64,000 nucleotides of DNA from Mucilaginibacter pedocola (lineage in GTDB: Bacteria; Bacteroidota; Bacteroidia; Sphingobacteriales; Sphingobacteriaceae): positions 434,001 through 498,000 of the forward strand of contig NZ_MBTF01000034.1 of NCBI RefSeq assembly GCF_002013915.1. The letters are read 5' to 3'. This document shows positions 35,301 through 43,275 of the stretch, piece after piece; the stretch's first letter is position 1, and each line of letters starts with the position of its first letter. The translations under genes and the position numbers were made by a program. The notes beneath the pieces were generated by a model. It had not been told where the DNA came from, made no database searches, and saw only the letters and a program-made list of their open reading frames with translations.

Positions 35301-36513
35301 AACGATTGGTGATCGCCATTTTATTTTTTGGCATTTCTGTTGCCAAATCGCTAAACCATTTGGCCAGATTGACCAAATAAAAAGGGGTACCCAAGAGATC
35401 GGCGACACCTAAGCCATTCATATCACTATAGAAATTCATGGCCTTCTCCCGGCTGCCCAACAATGGCTCCAGGTAATCAAATATCTGCCGCATGTGCAGT
35501 TCGAGCAGTTCATAAGCCTCAAAACTTTTTAGCGTTGTTGCCAGGTTCTGATATTTATAAAACATCGTCCGGCAGGACACCGCCAAACGCACTGCAGGGT
35601 GTTCCTGTTGAAAGTCCCTTATATGGCCAGCTACGGTATCTAAGTGCTCTGCCGCTACTTCGTCCAAGCCATCGATCAGAATAATAAGATCCTTCGCGGG
35701 CACTTCCCGCCATGTTCCAAAGTTGATATCTAATAATTGATGAACCGGTAATACCGAGCAAAATTTAAGGTCGAGTATCAAAGGAACTAAGCCAAGGTCA
35801 AGGCGACTCAAATCCCAAGCAGTTTGTCTAAACAAACTGCTTTTACCTTCATAAGCTTCGGCAACCAAACAAATTCTTTTATAATCTGCCGGAACTGCCA
35901 GTACAGCTGCCAATGTTTGGGTGGAACGTGGTGTGTCAGAGGCATGCCAACGGTCTTCACTGACCTGATCTTCAAAAGGCTGGATGTGACGGGTGATAAA
36001 TCCCTGGATCGCTAAAAGTTCAGGTGCCGTGAATGCAGGTTTGAAACAGTTAGCAATTGCTTCAGCTTGCCCAAAATATTTTTCAACGAGCAAATAATGC
36101 CATTCCAGACGATCTTCTAATCGTTGACGATCCCAAACATCGAAAGCTATCCCTTTTTGTTCCCGTAGAGCAATTTTTTGTTGGCTGATCCAGGTTTGCA
36201 CCGCTGGTTTTTGCAGATCCGCTGAAGTGCTAATAATAAAGGTTTCGGTCATTGCCGCAAAGTCACCCGACAAAAATACGCTAAGCGCATCTTTCAGTTT
36301 GGCCAGAGTCAGGTTCGTGTGCTTGCATTGTATGCAAATATATTTTCCGGTGGACTGCTGAAAAGAAAGCAAATCAATTCCTGCCTGAAAATGCCCCTGC
36401 CGCAGGTATTCTTCTATGGCTGGATCTTGATGATCTTCCCGATATAAAAACAAGCTTACCCGCTGAAAATCTTTCCAATCCAGCTTCTCCCAAGTAAATT
36501 CCTTTTTATTCAT
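32380..36513 (-). CDS. Nuclease-NACHT STAND ATPase, Avs-like defence protein
   Basis: A 1377-aa protein with the layout effector-NTPase-repeat. Residues 1-150 form a restriction-endonuclease-like (Mrr-type) domain: AGIDLLSFQ gives Asp47, and YICIQCKHTNL gives Gln62-Cys63-Lys64. The NACHT NTPase begins near residue 210: Walker A-like AEAYEGKSS (218-226) with Lys224, and Walker B LIILIDGLDEV with Asp281 and Glu285; note that the first Gly of Walker A is replaced by Ala. The rest (about 400-1377) is helical and repetitive, likely HEAT/TPR-type repeats that sense a ligand, as in Avs proteins. The upstream gene overlaps it by 8 nt. The pairing with a membrane protein is unusual among such systems. 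Confidence 0.82.
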   Translation of the reverse strand: MNKKEFTWEKLDWKDFQRVSLFLYREDHQDPAIEEYLRQGHFQAGIDLLSFQQSTGKYICIQCKHTNLTLAKLKDALSVFLSGDFAAMTETFIISTSADLQKPAVQTWISQQKIALREQKGIAFDVWDRQRLEDRLEWHYLLVEKYFGQAEAIANCFKPAFTAPELLAIQGFITRHIQPFEDQVSEDRWHASDTPRSTQTLAAVLAVPADYKRICLVAEAYEGKSSLFRQTAWDLSRLDLGLVPLILDLKFCSVLPVHQLLDINFGTWREVPAKDLIILIDGLDEVAAEHLDTVAGHIRDFQQEHPAVRLAVSCRTMFYKYQNLATTLKSFEAYELLELHMRQIFDYLEPLLGSREKAMNFYSDMNGLGVADLLGTPFYLVNLAKWFSDLATEMPKNKMAITNRFVDESLQISAGRKLRSGLSLDKHRVKYRIALQQFALLLQIKGWNACSEDDLQQLFEQGETDLLLQSSILNIKGPQWSFINAIFQEQLAALALHKLDVATVISLITLGDKIKKVSRKWIQTLATYLSLLPENDPDREEVVKVIEADNIELLALSEGSKFNNVFRLEVLQKILGRAIRYQARLVIIDEADLAAFAGNDDAVVNELLGILRSDAVMIVKIVACRTLRHIKLSEAQAGRYAAFAIEVLPVLNNADLGRLLLEALAHYKLGDNGFLIRLFENPTLEQSHEFRQGFYQYLAAHQLTDQYYDWLLGGFEPLRQHNVSTIHLGSEKRLLDLLLATRELKHISKLLDVVKGSAFQKMFRDDKDGTKAFYHSLTKVCAEIYRIDPLIIFLVVDYLAHTGRHNFDREPNEMSEFLDLTQTHSLGMQIALLPLYEGHRHNYAYCGAMHPDCFDALFYAVEEGCLDQRGFRDFSNGLYYSGRADDSKRLEELGEKIFGFVDKPDPKANTWQKLEERKRKNDLHLIASQEAFREGVIKLFKIAGGPVIKTNTLHTRFDEDNPRNPLLSSYLTHFISLQAEEKTASLETCLQAVDDEVYFKGWRGERLFTGYLNRYYPGQVQEMLRGYYDEEIVSFPFTEININSEHNAAFLAGLLMKIWAEHQWPTSDQTLLEFSRINTEGYGGMHHRELNRRKSVTDLLLKHFAGREEILKIKILQNLASGVRHYDVLGTQFEICRELEIKEAVPYLLDAIQHQKSYTHHVDDYMALYISLGGGYDRLLPLFEAVTNLNDYLFMFMVKLLEPVYPGQVTARLLECLRAETTEQGRKIEAAKRLAQLGNEEGFLFLINKFEAGKRAPFDVQGKVHYWNVDTSWGLQQLRSLMFLLVDEKTEALRFHDSPKYLLLEILNGFAAKSEPDLSLVTAFMNQCVNDLSITYPANAGHIAWHAEQMMEKYRQINIIPLGNRHIKKILQAIKDC

Positions 36514-37249
36514 CCGGTAAAGATAAATGATTTTCGGACGGCTGTTGTTCCGCTAACGCGTTGGCTGCCGCGATCAGTTGTGGGATCATTTCCCGGCAAT
36601 ATCTTTCAAGATCTGCTGTATTGACCGGTACTTTTGTGTTCAGGTGGTTTTTACGAACTGTTTCTAAAGTTTCAGGTCCGATCATACCTGCTATTTGTGG
36701 CAAATGGATGATGAGATCTTTTTGGAGCTCGCCTAAAAACGTCGGTCGCATCAACTGGTTCATAAACGCCGTTGCGTCGGGCAATTCCATATCTTCCGGA
36801 ATAACACCGTTCAGATAATCTTTCATTAACTCCAAATTCTCGGTAAGTTGGTATTTACCTGTAAGGTCATACGCAAAAAATGGGTCTATTTCTGAATAAT
36901 CCCGGACAATCTCCGAGATATTCTGTTCTAAACGCGGCAATTGTGGTTGTTTAAAGATAGCGCGTTTGATTCCTGCTGCTATTACAGTAAACATTTCACT
37001 TAACTCAGCATCCGTTCTTTCTGGCTCAATAGCTTTTATGGTAACGCACATTTGTTCCATAGCTTTAGTAACAAAAGGTTCCGCGCTGATCTCTTTATCT
37101 ACCCAATGCTTTAATTCCAGCATGTTATAAAGCAAACGGTTAAGCCGTTTCTTTTCCTGCTTGCGTTCCTCGCGATTAGTATTCCAGCGCCCTAAAACCC
37201 ATACCAGTAAGCCTGAAATAACTGCGGTAATAATTGGTAAGTAAGCCAT
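36506..37249 (-). CDS. Membrane-anchored partner of the NACHT protein
   Basis: A 247-aa protein with a single N-terminal membrane helix (YLPIITAVISGLLVWVLG), then a basic stretch (REERKQEKKRLNRLL) that sets the cytoplasmic side, and a mostly helical domain after residue 40. I do not recognise the domain. Its last 8 nt overlap the start of the NACHT gene, a strong sign of joint translation. A membrane anchor paired with a STAND nuclease suggests a sensor or a platform that controls the enzyme; that is inference. It could also be an inhibitor. Confidence 0.65.
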   Translation of the reverse strand: MAYLPIITAVISGLLVWVLGRWNTNREERKQEKKRLNRLLYNMLELKHWVDKEISAEPFVTKAMEQMCVTIKAIEPERTDAELSEMFTVIAAGIKRAIFKQPQLPRLEQNISEIVRDYSEIDPFFAYDLTGKYQLTENLELMKDYLNGVIPEDMELPDATAFMNQLMRPTFLGELQKDLIIHLPQIAGMIGPETLETVRKNHLNTKVPVNTADLERYCREMIPQLIAAANALAEQQPSENHLSLPDE

Positions 37250-37307
37250 GATGAATAATTTAGGTTGGTCAAAATAAGAATTGCATGGAGAAATATTGCA
37301 TTGAGCC

Positions 37308-37886
37308 TTAAAAAAGGCTCAATTGAACCTTACTCACTTCCATCGCAGCAATTGCTTTCAGTGTCTTACGCAATACATCCTGTTTGTAATTGGTGGTATC
37401 GGTGTCACCCAAATATTTCGTCATCTGCGCTTTCACATCTGCCAGCGCAGCGTTTAGCGACGCATCGCGGTCAGGGTACTTTTTGCAGAAAACACAAAGC
37501 GGCCCGCTGCTTCCAGCAGTTCCAAAAGTCAGCCTTAAAGCATAAGCCCAAATTCCGTTCGGGCCATGCCCGATACGAATCTCACTTTGCTCCAGCTGAA
37601 TATCTTCCCGGTCTAAAAACTTTGGCGAAGAAAACCAGCCGTATTCATTAAATGCAATATCAGTAAAACCAAACTCCAAAGCCCGGCGGTGCTCGTTTAG
37701 GTTCATCGTAATCTTGCGAAAACTTTCCCCAAATGAAGCGAAATAATCCAACTGCTCAATATCACCGGCTGCAATAGCGGTAACTATTTCTGCCATAATC
37801 GCCTTTTCGTAAGGCATCAGGTGACCATCGCTGATGTAGCTGTCGATGGCAGCCTGGGACTGAAGGGTTAATGCGAACTTTTCCAT
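37308..37886 (-). CDS. Hypothetical protein, 192 aa, common mobile-element type
   Basis: A mixed alpha/beta protein without a named family. It has one CxxC-like pair in PLCVFCKKYPD and a recognisable middle section, RALEFGFTDIAFNEYGWF. It reads leftward after a long inverted repeat (37924-37987) and 128 bp from the PUR/RadC fusion gene. Proteins of this size and pattern recur next to relaxase and repair genes on Bacteroidota elements, so a role in element maintenance is plausible but unproven. Confidence 0.55.
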   Translation of the reverse strand: MEKFALTLQSQAAIDSYISDGHLMPYEKAIMAEIVTAIAAGDIEQLDYFASFGESFRKITMNLNEHRRALEFGFTDIAFNEYGWFSSPKFLDREDIQLEQSEIRIGHGPNGIWAYALRLTFGTAGSSGPLCVFCKKYPDRDASLNAALADVKAQMTKYLGDTDTTNYKQDVLRKTLKAIAAMEVSKVQLSLF

Positions 37887-37923
37887 AAGCTAAGTATTAA
37901 GTTTTTATTGCCCTGCCGCGCGG

Positions 37924-37987
37924 CACGGTTGCCTGTCAAGGGCCGCGGCTCCGCCGCGGTTCATATACCCTTGACAGGCAATCCGTG
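37924..37987. repeat. Long inverted repeat between two leftward genes
   Basis: CACGGTTGCCTGTCAAGGG (37924-37942) and CCCTTGACAGGCAATCCGTG (37968-37987) are reverse complements apart from one bulged base, so the stem is about 19 bp. The loop includes CCGCGG(CTC)CGCCGCGG, which can itself pair. It may terminate the RadC-like transcript or serve as a protein-binding site. It has no poly-T tail in either direction. Confidence 0.65.
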
Positions 37988-38014
37988 CAAGCGCGACCTT
38001 TGCAATCCCAAAAC

Positions 38015-38605
38015 TTAATGCTTAGCGGGAAGGTACGCCCGCCGTCCCAACTCGAGCGCCGCCATCAGCGTGGCTGCTTTTGCCACACCAACGCCCGGAA
38101 AACGGCAATAGTCTTCCGCTGTCCGCAGCGGCAATCGCGAAGGTTCATCGCCCACCGATTGCATGATCCTGCCACACAAGTCCAGCACCGAAAGTTCCGA
38201 ACTGCCCGTGCCTAACAGGATTGCCAGCAACTCCGCATTGCTTAAAGAACCCGCACCCAAAGCATGCAGTTTTTCGCGCGGCCGGTCATACTCCGGTATC
38301 GCCATCATCCCTTTCGGTTCTTCATCTTTCAAAACCTCCATTCTGGCAGGTGGCAATTCCAGTTGCCCGTAAGCCAGTTTGCTGAGCACCATCGAAAAGG
38401 CTTCCACGAACACCGCCAGGTCTTCTTCCCAGACCATCACCGTTTGCCGGTCATACCGCTGCTCATTCTGGTACTGCTCACTCGACGTAATCAGCAGGAA
38501 ATGCTTATTGTTCACCGCCCGTTTAATATCAATAAAGTAATGCTTTCTCCCGTGGTTGAACGTCTCGCTCGCCAGGTTAGGATAATTAGTTTGAACTGCT
38601 TCCAT
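38015..38605 (-). CDS. PUR/DUF3276 domain fused to a RadC N-terminal HhH domain, without JAB
   Basis: A 196-aa protein. Residues 10-85 match the PUR-alpha-like DUF3276 family of Bacteroidota (GRKHYFIDIK, FLLITSSEQY, MVWEEDLAVFVEAF), a single-strand nucleic-acid-binding fold. Residues 115-192 match the N-terminal helix-hairpin-helix part of RadC/UPF0758 (YDRPREKLHALGAGSLSNAEL, in parts REKLHALGAG and LSNAELLAILLGTG, then FPGVGVAKAATLMAALELGRR). The JAB metalloprotease-like domain that normally follows is absent, so this is a fusion or truncation and not an ordinary RadC. It starts next to the divergent 38707 gene, where a shared promoter region of about 100 bp is expected. Confidence 0.75.
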   Translation of the reverse strand: MEAVQTNYPNLASETFNHGRKHYFIDIKRAVNNKHFLLITSSEQYQNEQRYDRQTVMVWEEDLAVFVEAFSMVLSKLAYGQLELPPARMEVLKDEEPKGMMAIPEYDRPREKLHALGAGSLSNAELLAILLGTGSSELSVLDLCGRIMQSVGDEPSRLPLRTAEDYCRFPGVGVAKAATLMAALELGRRAYLPAKH

Positions 38606-38706
38606 CGTCTTTCAGGTATTTGTCCGCCACAAAATTGAACACAACCCCAACCATTTCGCGGAATTTGCTGTTGTTTAATCGATTATATCCGTATCAACCC
38701 GTGCCG

Positions 38707-39150
38707 ATGCCATCCATGAAAGAAGAAACAACCCTTACCGAAGAGCCCAAAACCTGCCTGGAATGCGGGCAACCGCTGGGTGCCGGGCGCAGCGACCGCA
38801 AGTTTTGCAATGAATTTTGCCGCATTGCCCACAATAACCAAAAGCGCAAAGAAACCCAGGTAAGTGATACGGAAAACAGCAATCCGGACAACCCCGATTT
38901 CCGTAAAGTCTACGACATACTGATCAAAAACCGGGAGATATTAATGATGGGCTATCTTTATCAGGGGAATACTGCCGAATTGCGCGACCTCCTGGGCAGG
39001 GGATTCAACCTGAAATACTTTACCACCGAATATACCGACCCGCAATATGGTACCTATAAATTCTGCTTTGACTATGGTTACCAGATCCACAATGAACACG
39101 TAGTTATTATGGAGCGCCGCGAGGAAATATTTTTGCCACATCATCCCTGA
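38707..39150 (+). CDS. Zinc-ribbon protein, 148 aa
   Basis: Read from the ATG at 38707 (or 38716); a longer frame to 38620 adds a poor leader. Residues 15-45 contain CLECGQPLGAGRSDRKFCNEFC, with Cys pairs C-x2-C and C-x3-C that would bind one zinc ion. The rest is a helical and beta mix with no name. The gene starts divergently from the PUR/RadC fusion. Zinc-ribbon proteins of this size are frequent on Bacteroidota mobile elements. The function is unknown. Confidence 0.6.
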   Translation: MPSMKEETTLTEEPKTCLECGQPLGAGRSDRKFCNEFCRIAHNNQKRKETQVSDTENSNPDNPDFRKVYDILIKNREILMMGYLYQGNTAELRDLLGRGFNLKYFTTEYTDPQYGTYKFCFDYGYQIHNEHVVIMERREEIFLPHHP

Positions 39151-39203
39151 CAAAACGATCATAGGCTGACACCAAATAATCCCGCAACTGCCGTTGTTTT
39201 GGT

Positions 39204-39235
39204 CAGCGCAGGGACGGCTTCAGCCGCCTGCGCTG
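39204..39235. terminator. Strong hairpin after the zinc-ribbon gene
   Basis: CAGCGCAGG (39204-39212) pairs with CCTGCGCTG (39227-39235), and between them CGGCT-TC-AGCCG forms a second stem, giving a nearly continuous GC-rich hairpin. It lies 54 bp after the zinc-ribbon gene. There is no T-run, so it could be a terminator or a structural repeat. Confidence 0.5.
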
Positions 39236-39381
39236 GCGAAGCGCAACTAAAACTGCGGCTGTTGCAACAGCGGGAAAAGCGGGTGAACCGTAGCGGCGTG
39301 CGCGATAGCGCGCAGAGCGAAGGTGAACCTGCTTTGCCCGCGATTACAGTCGGCAGGCTGGCCTTTAGCAACAGAAAAATA

Positions 39382-39615
39382 CTAAGCCAGCTTCGCCAAT
39401 TTTTCTGCTATCGCCTGCAGCAAACCAATATCAGGCTGCATACTTGCGGGTGAACCTAAAACCCGGTAGTTACCTTCTTCATCGGGTTCAAATACAAAAG
39501 GCTGCTCATTGACCGAAACGGCAATACGGTAAGTATACCCGTACCGCTGAAAAGCCGCAGGAAACTCCAGCGGCTTATTTTGATAGGTTAGTTCCAGGAC
39601 AAAAGGTTCGTTCAT
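39382..39615 (-). CDS. Hypothetical protein, 77 aa, beta-rich
   Basis: A small acidic beta-rich protein with no recognised family, with the pattern FVLELTYQNKPLEF and a second repeat-like half IAVSVNEQPFVFEPDE. It overlaps the S1/P1 nuclease gene by 4 nt (39612-39615), and that gene directly follows another 77-aa gene (40707-40940). The three are probably one operon. A similar pairing of nuclease and small proteins could indicate an inhibitor or a processing partner, which cannot be tested from sequence. Confidence 0.55.
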   Translation of the reverse strand: MNEPFVLELTYQNKPLEFPAAFQRYGYTYRIAVSVNEQPFVFEPDEEGNYRVLGSPASMQPDIGLLQAIAEKLAKLA

Positions 39616-40706
39616 TGCACTTTCACTTGGTCTGTTGAGGTAATAATAATCTCCGGCTTGCCACGGTACTCGATAACCTGGCCGCTTACGCTGACCACCT
39701 TTCCTTCTAAGGTATTGGCCAATGCTTTCGTGTCACCCTTAAAAGCTAAAGTCAATAATTGGTTCGGATAGGCCGCCCCCATGTTCGCAAGCACCATACT
39801 GCTGATATCCTTTACGCTGTAGATTTTGCCTTGCACACTTACATTTTTGCCAGTAAAGTTTTTCAGGTCCTCCAATTTTACCAGGCCTGCCGGTACTGCT
39901 GCCTGAACAGGGGGAGCAGCCTTTACCTGCGGCACAGCTTCATTGCCAAATAATTTATTCAGTTCACCGGCCAGCCGGATACCCGCCTGGTCAATACGCT
40001 GGCGCACCACGGGGATATACTTTTTATAGTAGGCCTCATCAATTTCCTGCCCCGGTTTGGTTGCAGCATAAAGCTGGGTGCTGATTTGATAACTTTCCCA
40101 AAGCCATTCCAGCGGGCTGTCCTTCTCCCAAGCTGCGATTTGGGCGGGCGTAGCAGTATCATAGGTTTTGGCAATATCCGCTTCGCTCAAACCCTCATGA
40201 TCAATCAGCCGGCTATCCCATAGCGTATGCAAATTTGTTCCCTTATTGTCAAAACGAACCTGGATCGTGTTGCCCCCTTTATCTTCCTTTCCGGCAACAT
40301 GCATCGGCTGATGCGCATCGCCTACTAAATGGATGAGGTATTTCAGGGCTTCGTTCTTTTGCTCAACGCTTAAACTCTTGTCCTTTAATTGTGCTTCTGT
40401 TTTCACAATGGCTGAATAAACATTGCCATCGCTTTGGGAAACCAATTTGACAAACTGGTCGTGGCTCAGCCCTAACGGAAGGTTCATAAAATGCCAGGGG
40501 GCGGTTGCCCGGTCCTTGTTCTCATCCGCCCAGGTTGAAACGTCTGCCAGGCTGCTGCCGCTTAAATAAGCAGAAACCACATAGGCAGTATTACTCGTCA
40601 AATGTTTTTGCGCGATGGTTGCCACCGCACGGTGGCCCTTAAATCCCCAGGAAATTAAACACAAAGCACCGCTCAGGGCCAGCGCAGTTAAAAAAGTCTT
40701 TTTCAT
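39612..40706 (-). CDS. Second S1/P1-type zinc nuclease with C-terminal OB-like domain
   Basis: A 364-aa secreted nuclease closely resembling the protein at 5878-6990 along its whole length, with the same mature N-terminus SWGFKGH, WADEN, WHFMNLP, LIHLVGDAHQPMHV and NLHTLWD zinc ligands, and the same C-terminal OB-like module (VSVQGKIY, VSGQVIEYRGKPEI). The signal peptide is the first ~20 residues. One copy is in the flank of the tRNA and this one is within the accessory region; the sequences are clearly related but well diverged, so this is not a recent duplication. It starts directly after the stop of the 77-aa gene and overlaps the next 77-aa gene by 4 nt. Confidence 0.88.
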   Translation of the reverse strand: MKKTFLTALALSGALCLISWGFKGHRAVATIAQKHLTSNTAYVVSAYLSGSSLADVSTWADENKDRATAPWHFMNLPLGLSHDQFVKLVSQSDGNVYSAIVKTEAQLKDKSLSVEQKNEALKYLIHLVGDAHQPMHVAGKEDKGGNTIQVRFDNKGTNLHTLWDSRLIDHEGLSEADIAKTYDTATPAQIAAWEKDSPLEWLWESYQISTQLYAATKPGQEIDEAYYKKYIPVVRQRIDQAGIRLAGELNKLFGNEAVPQVKAAPPVQAAVPAGLVKLEDLKNFTGKNVSVQGKIYSVKDISSMVLANMGAAYPNQLLTLAFKGDTKALANTLEGKVVSVSGQVIEYRGKPEIIITSTDQVKVQ

Positions 40707-40940
40707 TCAGATAAAATTGATTTGCGCTAAATACGGCGCAAGCCTTTGTGTATTGGAAAACGCACGAAATTCAACAATCTTATTGGCTTCCGTATCATAA
40801 AACACCTCCACATAACAGCCCGGCAACGAATACAATTGAATCCTGCGGCCATCTTCCTCACGGTCAGCGAGGAAAGCCCCGCGCCATACCGCGTCGGCTT
40901 TTTCGTTCAGGTTGAGGGCTTCAAACTCGTACAGCGTCAT
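40707..40940 (-). CDS. Hypothetical protein, 77 aa, upstream of the nuclease
   Basis: A small beta-rich protein without a recognised family (GRRIQLYSLPGCYVEVFYD, in parts IQLYSLPG and VEVFYD). The stop codon abuts the start of the S1/P1 nuclease gene, so the two share a transcript. Proteins of this type are often found near mobile-element genes. No function is inferred. Confidence 0.55.
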   Translation of the reverse strand: MTLYEFEALNLNEKADAVWRGAFLADREEDGRRIQLYSLPGCYVEVFYDTEANKIVEFRAFSNTQRLAPYLAQINFI

Positions 40941-40992
40941 TGGCCAAAAGTAATTATTTCAGCCTGAAATGCCGGAATTTGAAAAATGGCCA

Positions 40993-41619
40993 TCACTCAG
41001 AAAAGCACTTGATCCAGCGTTTGTTCTCGTATAAAGTAGACTGGTAAATTCTGCTCTCCGGGTTTTTCGTGATCCCCTTTAAATAACCTTTAATTGTTTT
41101 GAACACGCTCCGCGGCATTTGCTGGCTGACCGTGATCCGCTTGATAAGCGTCAGCGGAATATCAATATCATAAAAGCTCTCCGGGTGGTTACCTTCGAGA
41201 ATGATACGGTATTCTTCTTCGCAGCGGTAAGGCCATCGCTTCGTAAACGGCATCTGTTCCAGTTTGATCACAGCTCCTTTACCCTCCACATCGGAAAGTT
41301 TCCGGTATTTGACAAGGCCATGCCTGATGCCCGGCACATCTTCCAGGATGGCCAATAATTTAGGGGCATCAAATTCGATCATACAACCGCTCCCGCCCCC
41401 TGAAAAGGTTTTCCAGTGATGCACCGTATCATCGCCATGGGAAAGGCAAACCGCATGTAAACTCTTTATGCCTTGCTGGTTTTTGTAAGAATTGATCACC
41501 GCGGAATCATTCTTATCATCCCACAGGTCAGGTGTAAGCAGGGTCAGTTTTTTCCGGTCCAGCATATCCAGCAAGATCGGCAGGGTAGTGTAACGCTTGA
41601 GTTTAGTGATTTTCTTCAT
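40993..41619 (-). CDS. DUF2971-like protein
   Basis: A 208-aa protein from the ATG at 41619, chosen because the longer frame to 41709 adds a hydrophobic leader absent from DUF2971 proteins. The family pattern is visible: LYKYT-like TTLPILLDMLDRKKL at the N-terminus, WDDKNDSAVI, a central HAVCLSHGDDTVHHWKTFSGGGSGCMIEFD (in parts AVCLSHGDD and GSGCMIEFD) and a C-terminal FYDIDIPLTLIKRI. DUF2971 proteins are frequent in defence islands, but their activity is not known. It is transcribed leftward, alone. Confidence 0.65.
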   Translation of the reverse strand: MKKITKLKRYTTLPILLDMLDRKKLTLLTPDLWDDKNDSAVINSYKNQQGIKSLHAVCLSHGDDTVHHWKTFSGGGSGCMIEFDAPKLLAILEDVPGIRHGLVKYRKLSDVEGKGAVIKLEQMPFTKRWPYRCEEEYRIILEGNHPESFYDIDIPLTLIKRITVSQQMPRSVFKTIKGYLKGITKNPESRIYQSTLYENKRWIKCFSE

Positions 41620-41787
41620 GGCTTTGCGATCATACGGGATTAACGGTGTACAGTAAATATACAACGCCACTAACAAAGAATATATCATCAAAGCTTGGAT
41701 GACAAACAAAAAACCGGATCGGCGTTTACTGAACTGATCGATAACCGCATCGGAAACCTATTATTGCTAAGCTTAACTGACTGAAGT

Positions 41788-42564
41788 TTAGTTCAGCTGT
41801 TTTCGAAAGGCACGTACATATTTGCCTTTATGAAAAGCCCACTTTTTATCCTCATCCAATAAAACTTCAAATACATCTTTACTCATACTGGGGCCGAATC
41901 CATGGAATATCATTACCAGGATCATATCATAAGCACGGAATATCAGTTTGTTGACCGCGGTTAACATGGCAGTGCTTTCGAAGCCAATCGTATTCCCGTT
42001 TTGCCTGTTCTTCAATTGCTCATCCAGTTGTTTACGAGAAGGATGTACATATGCGCAGGCTTTATAGAAAAAATCTTTAACTTCATCGCGGAACTGTTGC
42101 TGTTCAGGCGGCGGGAAAGGTGTGCTGTACCGGTCGATAACTTCAATAGATGAATTTGGAATACCATTGCGCAGGTGGTCAAGTTTATCCTCCAAACCAG
42201 CACCCATTTTTTCGTAGTCGATAATTACATATTTGGTTATTAGCTCTATCAGATAACGCAACTCTCTTTTTGGGATATTATGAATACCGTTTTCCACCAG
42301 GGTTAGAATGCCCAATGCCGATTCGTTGAGTTCATCGATCACATGGATGGTTAAAAAGTTATCGTAAATGTGTCTTGCACGGGTGCTGTAAATGGAAATA
42401 CTACGAAGCGTTTCTGCAAAATGCAATGTAATCTTCTTCAGGTATTTAATTTCATCCTGATAGGATTTGGATTCAAATACTTCCGCATGGTGCCTGCTAA
42501 GTTTATCAGCCATGGCATCCCTTACCGACGCTGCCCATTCTTCCAAAGAAAAGTTTTCCTCCAT
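41788..42564 (-). CDS. Hypothetical helical protein, 258 aa
   Basis: No family is recognised with certainty. The protein is almost entirely helical, has no signal peptide, and contains the segment FFYKACAYVHPSRKQL near residue 170, an arrangement of His and Arg that recalls HEPN-type RNases, but the full Rx4-6H motif is not clear. It is flanked by the DUF2971 gene and a 422-bp gene-poor stretch. A role in defence is possible from its surroundings only. Confidence 0.5.
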   Translation of the reverse strand: MEENFSLEEWAASVRDAMADKLSRHHAEVFESKSYQDEIKYLKKITLHFAETLRSISIYSTRARHIYDNFLTIHVIDELNESALGILTLVENGIHNIPKRELRYLIELITKYVIIDYEKMGAGLEDKLDHLRNGIPNSSIEVIDRYSTPFPPPEQQQFRDEVKDFFYKACAYVHPSRKQLDEQLKNRQNGNTIGFESTAMLTAVNKLIFRAYDMILVMIFHGFGPSMSKDVFEVLLDEDKKWAFHKGKYVRAFRKQLN

Positions 42565-42986
42565 GCCTTATTAATTAAAACCGGCTTGCTGCCCTGTCGC
42601 ACAAGCGTCATTCCATTTGTAAACTTTTATCTTCTGCATAGCTGTAATAAGCAGGATGTATAGTAGCACCTGATTTAGGCCTCCTATGCCAAATACGAAC
42701 CTGACTTGGTTATTCATCATATGCTCGTCTCTAAAAATAAAAGAAATCAATTATAGTCACTGCTTATATTGAAAGATATCGGCTGTTAATGACTAAATAA
42801 TTCCCGGCTAAACCTGGTATACCAAAGCTTGGAGTACAAAGCCTACACACTGATTGCATTATAGAATAATAATTTACCTGAATACTTGACATCAATTGCG
42901 GATTGCCTAACTTACAATCAACTTTTGATTGACGCCCCGCTATTCCAAATATTAATCAAAGAGCTGGACCTTTAATTTGATAAGCC
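42565..42986. other. Gene-poor intergenic stretch
   Basis: This 422-bp AT-rich region has no convincing ORF. It contains one short inverted repeat (AATCAA-CTT-TTGATT near 42919-42932) and a partial 12-bp copy (TTCCCGGCTAAA, 42801-42812) of the 24-bp repeat that flanks the SMEK gene. I see no tRNA or clear promoter. Confidence 0.5.
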
Positions 42987-43235
42987 TTGTTTGACATTGA
43001 AACCATCTTAGCAGACTGCCCTCCATTTAGGATAACCGTGGAGATCGGCCTGAAAGAAACCGAATTGGAGATCGTGCCGCATTGGTCCGGTAATGAATAT
43101 TACTGTAGCTTTTACGTATTCCATGAAGGCAGGGAAGCCGGAACGGTAATCAGTACCGATATTAATGAGTGGGCGTGGTTAACCAAGCCGGGACCCGAAT
43201 GGCTGGCTCAGTATATCGGAAATGAAATCGACTAG
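42987..43235 (+). CDS. Hypothetical protein, 82 aa, TTG start
   Basis: An ORF starting with TTG at 42987, with natural amino acid composition throughout (DIETILADCPPF, VPHWSGNEYYC, WAWLTKPGPEW). It is acidic, with a Trp-rich C-terminal half, and has no recognised family. It is convergent with the SRAP gene, 40 bp away. The unusual start and short length keep the call modest. Confidence 0.45.
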   Translation: MFDIETILADCPPFRITVEIGLKETELEIVPHWSGNEYYCSFYVFHEGREAGTVISTDINEWAWLTKPGPEWLAQYIGNEID

Positions 43236-43275
43236 TATTACCTGTAAGCTGCACCCATAGAAACAAAGAAATAAA

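Noticed and set aside
38015..38605. Ordinary RadC repair protein
   Set aside because: The JAB domain is missing and a PUR/DUF3276 domain is fused, so the standard name would mislead.
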